DNA of 64,000 bases. Origin: a virus. The stretch spans positions 1 to 64,000 of IMG/VR virus record IMGVR_UViG_3300042691_043434; one strand, 5' to 3'. Made by a program: the position numbers and the translations under genes. The notes under the pieces were generated by a model. It saw only the letters and a program-made list of their open reading frames with translations. It was not told the DNA's origin and ran no database searches. This document shows positions 16,410 through 23,548 of this stretch, piece after piece (position 1 is the first letter of the stretch; every line of letters starts with the position of its first letter).

Positions 16410-16418
16410 AGTATAACA
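16410..16418 (-). promoter_or_regulatory. host-like extended -10 box (TGT-TATACT)
   Basis: TGTTATACT on the minus strand, in the gap after nrdA and 23 bases before the dUTPase GTG. Confidence 0.5.
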
Positions 16419-16425
16419 CAGACGA

Positions 16426-19400
16426 TCAGCCTTGGCACGCCAAGCATTCACCGTATTGCTCTTCGGCTTCACCAAGAAGTTTTGCGAGTCCCTCGTAACC
16501 ACCATCGATGTGTTTGCCGTTCAGCCAAATCTGAGGTACAGTGGTATACGGCCAATCGGAGTCGGTGATGGCGCTGCGGTCCATTTCCTGAATGACGTAG
16601 CCGTTAGCGGATAGTAGTTCTTTCGCTTTAACGCACCATGGGCAGTCGGGCTTAGTAACGACTAATGCGGCGTTATTGGATTGTTGCGATTTGGACTGCA
16701 CCTTCTTGACTTGCAAAGAACTCGATTTGAGGTAGTACAGGCTCTTGACTCCTGCCTTCCACGCACTTAGGTGAAGCCTCATTAGGTAATCGGCTGGCGC
16801 TTCGGGGTCGACAAATAGGTTGAGTGACTGCCCTTGGCACACATGTACTTGGCGATCCGCCGCCTGTTTGACCAACTCGAACTGGTCGATCTCCCGGGCG
16901 GTCTTAAAGACGTCTTTGGCATGCGGGCTCAGGAAGTCAAGGTGTTGTACGGAGCCGCGTTCATCTAAGATCGAGTCCCAGACATCCTGGGTGTTGTGGT
17001 TAATAGCCTCCAGATGCTTTTCAAGGTACGAGTTTCTACGGACAAACGTACCCTTCGCGTTGCTGGCCACAAACAGATTCGCGGTAAGCGGCTCGATACC
17101 TTCGGACACAGCGCCGCAGATCACGGAATTGGTCTTGGTTGGAGCAATGGCGATACGGGTCGCGTGCCTTACCCCATTGCCCTCGCACCATTCCGGTTCA
17201 CCGTATTCTCTCGCCATGTCCTGTGACGCCTTCAGGGTCATGTCATCAATCCAGCCGTGGACCTCGATGTTTAAAGTTCTAGCAGCACGAGAAGCGAATG
17301 GAAGGCCGCGTGACTGATAAAGGGCATGAAGACCCATAGTGCCAAGTCCGAGAGAACGAGATTTCTTCGCAAACCTAATAGCACGACCCATAGACGGAAT
17401 GCGCTCCGCTTTATGGATGAACTCAGTAACTACAGCGTCGAGAAAGTAAACTCCCAACTCCGGAACAGTTTTTCCCGTTACAGATCCTTTCCAGGTTTTC
17501 CACTCATCGTACTTAGCCAGATTCAACGAACTTAGAACACAAACGAAGGTATGGTTTTCGTCGGAGGGTAGAAAAATTTCCGAGCACAGGTTCGAAAATT
17601 TAATTTCTAAGTTTCTTTCAGTAAAACAAGCTGGTCTCTGAGTGTTAGCATTGTCAATGTATATAATATAAGGAGAACCAGAGATCATGCGGCACTTTAG
17701 TACTTCAGAGAAAATTTCTTGCTTATGACAATCACCGGATAACATCGACTCAATCCACTCATCAGTGATTGTAACTGCCAAGTTCGAATCGATAAACTGA
17801 CGTGGATCACCCTGGCTATGGTCCTTCGCCCTCAACGCATCCATCAGGTCGGGATGATCGATGGGGATGTAGAATGCAAATGATCCGCGTCGTGTATTGC
17901 CTTGAGATACAGTCGCTGCAGTACGATCATATAGACGCATCCAATCTACAATCGAACCGGATTTGCCCCCGCCACGGATTGGAGATCCGCTTGGACGCAG
18001 CTCACCAAAATAGCTACCGACACCACCACCATTCTTACTAAGGGCGGCTACTTCTTTCAGGTGGCTGAAGATACTGTTGGTGTCATCGGAGATTGAGTGG
18101 CTGTAGCAATTGTGTACAACAACTCCTTGGGCCACAAAGCTGTGGTCATCAGCTACTTCAATGTCCCACACAGTGGTTTCACGATCTTGCTTTTCAAGTT
18201 TAAATGACCGAGATAGTCCATATCCGGCAGGGCTACTTTTGGGCAAAATTACCCAGAAACAACCGTGATCTTCGTAGTTTAAGTCTTTCTCTTCGTTCCT
18301 ATTCTTATGGTATGTGGCAATATTACGAGCTAGAGAGGGAAACCTGCCAAGCAGGTGAGCCATATACCAAAGTTGATAGGCGAGCTTTTCGTTAGCTATA
18401 CCTATAGTGACAATCTCCCCGTTGTATTTTAGGGAGCCATCTCCAATAATGAAGCCGTCCAGAAATGCTTTCAAGGTTTCATCAGGTTGCTCAAAAAACC
18501 AGCCCGGGATAGTCTTTACTTTACAACCCTTACCAAACTCTTCATCAAAGAAAGACTGAAGATATTTGTTATGGATTTTTGCATGAGCATGCTCGTGACC
18601 CCTATTATTAGAGTAGATATCTTTAGTGCCCTTTAGGCCAAATTTATCTTCAGCTATTTTAAGCCAACGGTCAAGGTGTTCCTCTTCGTCCCAACCCATA
18701 GAAATTCCAATGGTGCCCCTGTCTGTAGTATGGCCTTCAGCAAACCATAATCCAAGCCACCAAGCCAGATCAAGATCAAGATAGCAGTTAGGGATTTCTT
18801 TTCCCTTAAAGCAGCCAGATCCCTTACAAAGCTGGGATGAACCCTTATTGTATCTTTGACTCCCAATTTTAAATTCAAAAACCTTTCTACGGTCTCTCCT
18901 GCGAAATACACTGGTGATAGGTTCAATGACAATTTGATGAGACTTAGGGTTTAAATCCTCGACTTTAACCCAACCTTCACTGGTTAAGATTGGATGGTTT
19001 CCGGTTACGTTTAAGTTATAACGTCCACGGTTGCTAACTGACAGTCGATAAAGATCTCCAGTTGTCTGACGAGACCATTTGTTAAGAACGGGCTTCCAAT
19101 TTCCGAGATGAGTTAACACGAGATCGCCAACTTCCAGATCCTGAATTTCCTTGAAACCATTGGGAGTGTGGATACGGGTACCAGTCTCCAAGCAACTGAC
19201 AGGAAGTCCTCTGTTCGTGCCGAAGTTACTTAGAACTGGTGTCGCACCACCAAAATATCCACGCCAAAACATCTCCATAATGTCTACTCCAATGCCGGGG
19301 AAGTTCAGGTGCTTTTCTGCGGCCATCGCGCATCGCTTCCACATGTCACGCGGAGTCTCACCAGGCATTAGGTACCCTTTGCTCAGTGTCTGCTGCGCCT

Positions 19401-19455
19401 CTTCATTTAGCCATTCCGGCTTGGTTGGCAGATTGTTGATGTCGAAAATTTCCAT
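16426..19455 (-). CDS. nrdA: ribonucleotide reductase large subunit with intein and fused glutaredoxin
   Basis: Taken from ATG 19455 (1009 residues; a TTG at 19476 in frame is the alternative). The class I large subunit converts ribonucleoside diphosphates to deoxy forms with NrdB. The intein-free chain is about 647 residues and appears to lack an ATP cone. Active-site cysteines are visible: the one after RGLPVS (the +1 residue after the intein, E. coli Cys225 equivalent), SNLCSEIF (Cys439 equivalent) and FVCVLSSLNL (Cys462 equivalent). A 362-residue intein occupies 88-449. Residues about 928-1000 are a glutaredoxin domain with CPWC (938-941), TVPQIWLNG and GG. The C-terminus GECLACQG keeps a CxxC redox tail. 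It lies downstream of nrdB in an operon with three intervening small genes. Confidence 0.93.
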   Translation of the reverse strand: MEIFDINNLPTKPEWLNEEAQQTLSKGYLMPGETPRDMWKRCAMAAEKHLNFPGIGVDIMEMFWRGYFGGATPVLSNFGTNRGLPVSCLETGTRIHTPNGFKEIQDLEVGDLVLTHLGNWKPVLNKWSRQTTGDLYRLSVSNRGRYNLNVTGNHPILTSEGWVKVEDLNPKSHQIVIEPITSVFRRRDRRKVFEFKIGSQRYNKGSSQLCKGSGCFKGKEIPNCYLDLDLAWWLGLWFAEGHTTDRGTIGISMGWDEEEHLDRWLKIAEDKFGLKGTKDIYSNNRGHEHAHAKIHNKYLQSFFDEEFGKGCKVKTIPGWFFEQPDETLKAFLDGFIIGDGSLKYNGEIVTIGIANEKLAYQLWYMAHLLGRFPSLARNIATYHKNRNEEKDLNYEDHGCFWVILPKSSPAGYGLSRSFKLEKQDRETTVWDIEVADDHSFVAQGVVVHNCYSHSISDDTNSIFSHLKEVAALSKNGGGVGSYFGELRPSGSPIRGGGKSGSIVDWMRLYDRTAATVSQGNTRRGSFAFYIPIDHPDLMDALRAKDHSQGDPRQFIDSNLAVTITDEWIESMLSGDCHKQEIFSEVLKCRMISGSPYIIYIDNANTQRPACFTERNLEIKFSNLCSEIFLPSDENHTFVCVLSSLNLAKYDEWKTWKGSVTGKTVPELGVYFLDAVVTEFIHKAERIPSMGRAIRFAKKSRSLGLGTMGLHALYQSRGLPFASRAARTLNIEVHGWIDDMTLKASQDMAREYGEPEWCEGNGVRHATRIAIAPTKTNSVICGAVSEGIEPLTANLFVASNAKGTFVRRNSYLEKHLEAINHNTQDVWDSILDERGSVQHLDFLSPHAKDVFKTAREIDQFELVKQAADRQVHVCQGQSLNLFVDPEAPADYLMRLHLSAWKAGVKSLYYLKSSSLQVKKVQSKSQQSNNAALVVTKPDCPWCVKAKELLSANGYVIQEMDRSAITDSDWPYTTVPQIWLNGKHIDGGYEGLAKLLGEAEEQYGECLACQG
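18109..19194 (-). mobile_element. intein with LAGLIDADG endonuclease in NrdA
   Basis: Reading the NrdA frame, 362 residues from Cys1 (CLETGTRIHT) to the terminal HN interrupt the enzyme between RGLPVS and CYSHSI. Splicing blocks are present: A with Cys1; B, TGNHPILTSEGW with the conserved His; F and G, TTVWDIEVADDHSFVAQ ending VVVHN. The +1 residue is Cys. The two LAGLIDADG helices read WWLGLWFAEGH and LKAFLDGFIIGDG with the acidic residue of each. The intein should splice itself out and the endonuclease cut an empty nrdA allele. Base composition looks more AT-rich than the flanking nrdA. Confidence 0.92.
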
Positions 19456-19525
19456 GTTAATAGTGTTAGGGCGCAAAATTCCATCCGTCCTTTAGACGGT
19501 TTGGTGTGTTAAAGGTATGTAAGTA

Positions 19526-19531
19526 ATTATA
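19526..19531 (-). promoter_or_regulatory. host-like -10 box before nrdA
   Basis: TATAAT on the minus strand, in the gap between the HNH gene and nrdA, about 50 to 70 bases before the candidate nrdA starts. The GGGG before it lacks the TGN extension. A short inverted repeat CCGTC-TAAAG-GACGG lies between it and the start. Confidence 0.45.
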
Positions 19532-19559
19532 CCCCTTTATCAGGTCGGATGCGGGCGTA

Positions 19560-20057
19560 TCATCCGTTTTTCTTCCACTCTGCTCCGGAGTCCATCAGGC
19601 CGTCGTTCCAGGCGTCTTCGACGTTCCGGCTCCGATCACACCAATACAAGTTGGAAAGCCTGTTGTCCGGCTTGCCGTCGGTCCCTGTCGGTTTTTTGTG
19701 ACACACAACAATGTGTTCGCCGGATGGTTTTTCAGGGCCGAAGAGCGACATCACAGCCTGATGTAAAAACGGTTCTTCTCGGTATGGAGTTCCGTTACGT
19801 TCCCAGGTCAGATTGACTCGGAATTTGCCACGGTCATCTGATCGTGGTTTACGATATTTAACTGTACCATTATCGTAGATTCGTCTTACCCTACCCATAT
19901 CACTCACCTGATAAGGAGAATCCTTCCACGCTTTCCACTGCTCGCGCTTCTCGTCGTTTTGGTCAAGTTGAGGGATTTCCTCAAACGACTCGGCGTCATC
20001 GACCTCGTTACCCTTGTTAACGCTCCACCCGTCCGGTACGTTGATATTGATGTCCAT
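19560..20057 (-). CDS. HNH endonuclease (NUMOD4-type) with N-terminal PDGW motif
   Basis: 165 residues from ATG 20057. After a 13-residue opening MDININVPDGWSV (the motif shared with small late proteins) and an acidic linker comes a NUMOD4-like DNA-binding segment (QWKAWKDSPYQVSDMGRVRR). An HNH core follows: FLHQAVMSLFG, EHIVVCHKKP and DNRLSNLYWCDRSRN. This architecture is typical of free-standing phage homing endonucleases. It sits between nrdB and nrdA, a frequent target of such elements. The usual N-terminus of these enzymes starts at NUMOD4, so the first 40 residues look like an addition. Confidence 0.82.
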   Translation of the reverse strand: MDININVPDGWSVNKGNEVDDAESFEEIPQLDQNDEKREQWKAWKDSPYQVSDMGRVRRIYDNGTVKYRKPRSDDRGKFRVNLTWERNGTPYREEPFLHQAVMSLFGPEKPSGEHIVVCHKKPTGTDGKPDNRLSNLYWCDRSRNVEDAWNDGLMDSGAEWKKNG

Positions 20058-20062
20058 AACGT

Positions 20063-20230
20063 CTAAATGTCCCACGCATCGATGGGGGCGCGAGCGTAAC
20101 GTTCTTGGTTTACACGCCGTTTATGAGCTAACTCCAGTAATCGATCGGCTTTACCGGCTTCAGTAATCAAACACACTGTACCGTATTCACGCTTCATGTA
20201 GTCTGAGTCTTTGTCAACTTTTTTCGTCAT
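20063..20230 (-). CDS. unknown 55-residue protein in nrd operon
   Basis: A small gene found by reading between neighbours: ATG 20230, TAG at 20063. It overlaps the end of 20214-20381 and stops 5 bases before the HNH start. The 55 residues are charged and helical (MTKKVDKDSDYMKREYG, AGKADRLLELAHKRR) with no recognised family. Tight packing on both sides supports it as coding. It belongs to the nrdB-nrdA transcription unit. Confidence 0.6.
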   Translation of the reverse strand: MTKKVDKDSDYMKREYGTVCLITEAGKADRLLELAHKRRVNQERYARAPIDAWDI

Positions 20231-20381
20231 GGTCTTTTTCGTATTGAAGTTGAGAAAAGTGATAAGTCGACCAGGCTAGTTCCGGGTCGTTAAAGGTTCG
20301 AATCCCGCGTTCCGTTTGAACAATCCAGGGGCCATTCGGCTCTTGACGGTATGGCTTAGGATAAGGATACGCGGGAGACAT
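20214..20381 (-). CDS. unknown 55-residue protein after nrdB
   Basis: Start at ATG 20381, five bases after the nrdB stop. 55 residues, Tyr/Pro-rich start (MSPAYPYPKPYRQEPNGPW), then WIVQTERGIRTFNDPELAW and a charged end. No family recognised. The frame extends upstream to 20432 inside nrdB, but the ATG after the stop is the better start. Its end overlaps the next small gene by 17 bases. Confidence 0.6.
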   Translation of the reverse strand: MSPAYPYPKPYRQEPNGPWIVQTERGIRTFNDPELAWSTYHFSQLQYEKDHDEKS

Positions 20382-20386
20382 GGTAT

Positions 20387-21388
20387 CTATACTAGTGTAA
20401 GATCGAGGGCGGAGAGGTCGACTGACATCCAATCTTGGCTTGGTTTTGAAATATATGCCGAACCATCCTTCGCTTGCGAGAAAAAGTCGGAATTAGTCTG
20501 ACCCCGTACCATTGGGTCGAACCAGGAGGAAATGTTGGCAGCGAGTAAGCACTCGTTGTCAGTCATAGGCACGGTTAGATCGAGTCCTAAGGCGGCTAGA
20601 CGGTTATTTGCTCGGAGCTTGATGTAAGCTTTGAGGTCATCGAGAGCGATGGGAATAGCCGAATTGTCAATCTTGCTGAAGATATTCTCTAGAAAGCTGT
20701 ATTCGTTTTCGATAACAGTATAGAATCCGGCGAGAATCTCTTCGATTTCGTCGTTGGTGATACCGGTTTCTTTAACAAGTTCTTTAAAAAGTTCGCAACC
20801 GCCATTGCTATGTTGTCCTTCGTCGTTTTGGCTCCACGAGATAATTTGTGCCAAGCCTTTCATACGACCGGTTTTATTAAACGCAAGCAGCAGAGCGAAT
20901 GATGCGAACAAACTCACACCCTCACCCGCCCCACTAAATACAGCTAACGAGACTTTTTCCGAACTACACTCTGTAAAGAAACGTTCGACTTTTTGCTGTG
21001 CGGCTGGGTCGGACAGAAACGCTTCGAATTCGTTAATGCCCAGAGTATCGGATAAGTGATTGTACGCCTGAGCATGAATCTGCTCGAAGAAGCTGAAGGC
21101 GCGAGCCATAGCCAGGACTTCTGGCTTTGGAAACTTCCGGCATACCACATCGCCCCAATACTCAGAGATGCCCATCTCCATGACCGTGAACCCCCTAAGC
21201 ACCCCCGCAATGAGGTCACGCTCACTCCGGGTAAGGTTTTGTTGCCAGTCAACGACATCAGATCCCATGGCAACTTCTTCCGGGCGCCAGACTGACGCCA
21301 CAGCCTTCTTGTAGTATTCGAAGAATTCCGGGTAATCAAATCCACTGGCCTTTTTGTAGACCATTGGGGTATGGGACAGAATCGACAT
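20387..21388 (-). CDS. nrdB: ribonucleotide reductase small subunit
   Basis: 333 residues. The R2 di-iron and radical residues can be placed: Asp47 in SDVVDW, Glu102 and His105 in FEQIHAQAY with the tyrosyl-radical Tyr109 at the E. coli Tyr122 spacing, Glu156 in GAGEGVSL, Glu190 and His193 in NDEGQH. So it is a class I, tyrosyl-radical subunit that activates NrdA for deoxyribonucleotide synthesis. The C-terminal tail (SVDLSALDLTLV) would dock on NrdA. It is the first gene of the nrd operon, preceded by a TATACA -10 box. Confidence 0.93.
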   Translation of the reverse strand: MSILSHTPMVYKKASGFDYPEFFEYYKKAVASVWRPEEVAMGSDVVDWQQNLTRSERDLIAGVLRGFTVMEMGISEYWGDVVCRKFPKPEVLAMARAFSFFEQIHAQAYNHLSDTLGINEFEAFLSDPAAQQKVERFFTECSSEKVSLAVFSGAGEGVSLFASFALLLAFNKTGRMKGLAQIISWSQNDEGQHSNGGCELFKELVKETGITNDEIEEILAGFYTVIENEYSFLENIFSKIDNSAIPIALDDLKAYIKLRANNRLAALGLDLTVPMTDNECLLAANISSWFDPMVRGQTNSDFFSQAKDGSAYISKPSQDWMSVDLSALDLTLV

Positions 21389-21407
21389 GATGACAGGGGG
21401 TCGTTAG

Positions 21408-21413
21408 TGTATA
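21408..21413 (-). promoter_or_regulatory. host-like -10 box before nrdB
   Basis: TATACA on the minus strand, about 19 bases before the nrdB ATG, just after the TAG stop of the upstream small gene. It is a weak match to a housekeeping -10. Confidence 0.35.
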
Positions 21414-21599
21414 CTAGCAGATTTTCTGACCAATAGCACACTGGTCGTAAGCCCGGTACGCGTGCCCCCGATAGGACATCCAGCGGGTCGCATCGCAATG
21501 GATCCAGTTCCACCACCGGAGGTGGTCCGCCTTGTGCTGGTCGGTGTCGTACCTGACGCCACGGTACGTGGCGATGTGTTCATGCTCAGTCGTAGACAT
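21414..21599 (-). CDS. DUF4278-like small protein
   Basis: 61 residues from ATG 21599. The pattern IATYRGVRYD...W followed by MSYRGHAYRAYD resembles the DUF4278 family seen in cyanobacteria and cyanophages (a YRGxxY element twice). Function of the family is unknown. The start overlaps the last codons of the upstream late gene by 14 bases, suggesting coupling. The frame runs upstream to 21692 but inside the other gene. It hints at a cyanobacterial host. Confidence 0.55.
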   Translation of the reverse strand: MSTTEHEHIATYRGVRYDTDQHKADHLRWWNWIHCDATRWMSYRGHAYRAYDQCAIGQKIC

Positions 21600-22137
21600 T
21601 GGAAAGTGCTGGGGTTTCGGGGTAGCGTTCACGCAGTTGAGCGAGGGCGGAATCGGGCAAGGAGGCGGACAGGGCTCGGAAAATATCTCCAACCGCGCTG
21701 GTACGGTCCGGCTTCATCCCTGATTTGTACTGCTTGCCTTCTTTGAAATTAGGTACAACTCCGTAGTACTTTTCAGATTTGATGTCCTGTACTACGTAGT
21801 ATTTACGCCCTTGTGCCATGCCATCTTCGGTGACGACGTGACCGACGGGAAGATCGATGGTACCGGTATCGCCCGGATCCTTGTCACCGGCCTCTGGCCG
21901 GTAATCGTCCGTGCCACCGTACGAACCTTGGCCACCGTTCACTTTCGCCGGTCCGCGACTACTATCTGCCGCTACAGATTCGGAGTGATATTCATCTTCT
22001 CCACCGGCCGAACCCGTAGGGTTCGGGGGAATATCATTTGGACCCGTGCCAAATTTCGCCTCGCCGAAGGAATAGGTGACCTCGTCAGGGCTAGGGGCCG
22101 TCCACCCATATGGGGGTTGGAAGTTGTTATCGGTCAT
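21586..22137 (-). CDS. unknown late protein with YGW motif
   Basis: 183 residues. The N-terminus MTDNNFQPPYGWTAPSPDE is a variant of the GW motif (PxGWxVAP) of other small late proteins. A disordered Gly/Asp/Ser stretch of about 80 residues follows. The C-terminal half is more ordered (GRKYYVVQDIKSEKYYGVV and a helical end). The late motif is 20 bases upstream of the ATG. Not recognised; probably virion-associated from its promoter. Confidence 0.65.
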   Translation of the reverse strand: MTDNNFQPPYGWTAPSPDEVTYSFGEAKFGTGPNDIPPNPTGSAGGEDEYHSESVAADSSRGPAKVNGGQGSYGGTDDYRPEAGDKDPGDTGTIDLPVGHVVTEDGMAQGRKYYVVQDIKSEKYYGVVPNFKEGKQYKSGMKPDRTSAVGDIFRALSASLPDSALAQLRERYPETPALSNVYD

Positions 22138-22150
22138 GAACTCTTATCTT

Positions 22151-22167
22151 CTGTATAGCTTTCAACG
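22151..22167 (-). promoter_or_regulatory. late motif GTTGAAAGC-N4-CAG
   Basis: CGTTGAAAGC then TATACAG on the minus strand, 20 bases before the ATG at 22137. It comes directly after the terminator of the 22232-23185 gene. Confidence 0.65.
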
Positions 22168-22169
22168 TG

Positions 22170-22200
22170 AAAAAGGCGGAGAGATCCGCATCCCTCCGCC
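22170..22200 (-). terminator. intrinsic terminator
   Basis: On the minus strand GGCGGAG, a 12-base loop, CTCCGCC and then TTTTT. It follows the 22232-23185 gene. A second small inverted repeat (CTGATCG/CGATCAG, 22216-22236) spans that gene's stop. Together they separate it from the following late gene. Confidence 0.8.
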
Positions 22201-22231
22201 CGTCAGTTTATTAACTGATCGAAGAAGCCGA

Positions 22232-23185
22232 TCAGAAGTTCAGATCCAGAGCATCATCGCTGATTTCTTCCTGTGCGGAAAGGATCATTGAGCAGCGGAT
22301 GCGAACTTTACCATCCTGCATCACCGTCTTATCCTTGATGTGGATAGTCGCGGGTTTCTCGGCCGAAACCTCGGGCTGGGTAGCCAGAAGCGGACGGAGA
22401 GACGCATGAGCCCAGCACTCGGCGGTTTCACCGGGAACGGGATAGTCAGCCAAAATGATACGGTACGACGCACCGTATTGGGTGTTAACTCCGCGGTAGC
22501 TTACCACCGTGTAGCTCTCACCCTCTTCCAGATCACGAAAATCGATATCGTGGTCGGCGTTTTGGCGGCTACCAGTTCCTTTGGGGGTTGCTTCTTGAAC
22601 TTGGGAGAGGATATCCTCTTCCTTGTTCTTTTTCATCAATGCGTTGAGAGCCTTGATTTCGGGGGGATTTTGCCAATCGACAAAACGTACGGCGATGGGG
22701 AGAACGACCTGCCCAGATCCGTCTTCTTCATCTACCGATACCATCAGCGCTGCGTCGTTGCCACGACCACTGAAATTGAATTCGGCAAACTCAGACTCGA
22801 GAGACACGGGTTGACCGTTGATATCAACAGTTACACCCTCTTTCCCGAGAGAAACCGGGATGTAACGGTTACCCCACTGGATGTAGGCGCGACCGGATTC
22901 GGTACCCTCCACATTGTCCGCACCGACCTTCAGGATCGGACCGAAGAGACGATTGTAAACGCCGTCTTCCGCCTTGATAAGGAAAGTGTTTTCTTCGAGC
23001 GGCAGCTCTTCGCCAGTCAGGGCGAGAAACACTTTATCAAGATCGCGCCGCATTGCTTTTGGCAGGTTGGCGTTAGGAAGAGAGGTATATGCTCCCGTAT
23101 ACTCACGACCTGCCAGAGGTGCGAGATCTGGAGATCCGGTTCCTACTTGGATTGTCTTGACTGTAAACGCTGTAGTTGTTGCCAT
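22232..23185 (-). CDS. probable single-stranded DNA-binding protein
   Basis: 317 residues from ATG 23185 (MATTTAFTVKTIQVG). The body is beta-rich and mixed. The end is acidic and hydrophobic, SDDALDLNF, the type of tail that recruits partners in SSB proteins of bacteria and phages. It has its own host-like extended -10 promoter (TGCTATAGT) and a strong terminator, so it is a single-gene unit, as expected for a highly expressed replication protein. No classic OB-fold signature can be claimed by eye. An abundant early protein of another kind is the alternative. Confidence 0.5.
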   Translation of the reverse strand: MATTTAFTVKTIQVGTGSPDLAPLAGREYTGAYTSLPNANLPKAMRRDLDKVFLALTGEELPLEENTFLIKAEDGVYNRLFGPILKVGADNVEGTESGRAYIQWGNRYIPVSLGKEGVTVDINGQPVSLESEFAEFNFSGRGNDAALMVSVDEEDGSGQVVLPIAVRFVDWQNPPEIKALNALMKKNKEEDILSQVQEATPKGTGSRQNADHDIDFRDLEEGESYTVVSYRGVNTQYGASYRIILADYPVPGETAECWAHASLRPLLATQPEVSAEKPATIHIKDKTVMQDGKVRIRCSMILSAQEEISDDALDLNF

Positions 23186-23235
23186 TGGGTTAGTTCTCAC
23201 TAGATATGGTCGGCTCAGGAGTGGCCGACAAGAGA

Positions 23236-23244
23236 ACTATAGCA
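23236..23244 (-). promoter_or_regulatory. host-like extended -10 box (TGC-TATAGT)
   Basis: TGCTATAGT on the minus strand, about 50 bases before the ATG at 23185, in the gap after the 23269-23547 gene. No clear -35. Confidence 0.5.
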
Positions 23245-23268
23245 TGGGATGGAGGGGAGTGCGTGGTT

Positions 23269-23547
23269 TTACTTTTTCTTAAGACTTACCAGGTATGCTT
23301 GCGCCTCAATCCTAATTCTGTACAGTTGGGTCGAGAACGGGTTGAGGGGGCAGAGAGGAGGGATATACAGCACCAGCACACCCCAAACCCTGTACTCCCT
23401 CTCAAACGGGCACTTGGCCGGGATAGCCCGGACCCAACGTTCCGCGAGTTCAGGGGTCCATTTGCGAGGTTCGAGCCACGGCAAATTCCATTTCGGTAGC
23501 GATGCGGTGAAAATTCCCCACCACCGAGGCGGTCGTGTCCGTGTCAT
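23269..23547 (-). CDS. unknown 92-residue Trp/Pro-rich protein
   Basis: Not recognised. The ATG at 23547 follows a near-perfect ribosome-binding site (AAGGAGG) with 7-base spacing, and the upstream glycosyltransferase stop is at 23549, so it is a real translated gene. It is Trp- and Pro-rich (RPPRWWGIFTASLPKWNLPW, EPRKWTPELAERWV) and basic. The second half has a hydrophobic stretch (GVLVLYIPPLCPLN) and ends KKK. It might act at the membrane or with the adjacent glycosyltransferases; this is inference from position. Confidence 0.65.
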   Translation of the reverse strand: MTRTRPPRWWGIFTASLPKWNLPWLEPRKWTPELAERWVRAIPAKCPFEREYRVWGVLVLYIPPLCPLNPFSTQLYRIRIEAQAYLVSLKKK

Positions 23548-23548
23548 G

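Noticed and set aside
20376-20392. TATAGA between nrdB and the next small gene as a promoter
   Set aside because: It is formed by the nrdB stop codon and the 5-base spacer; the genes are tightly linked.
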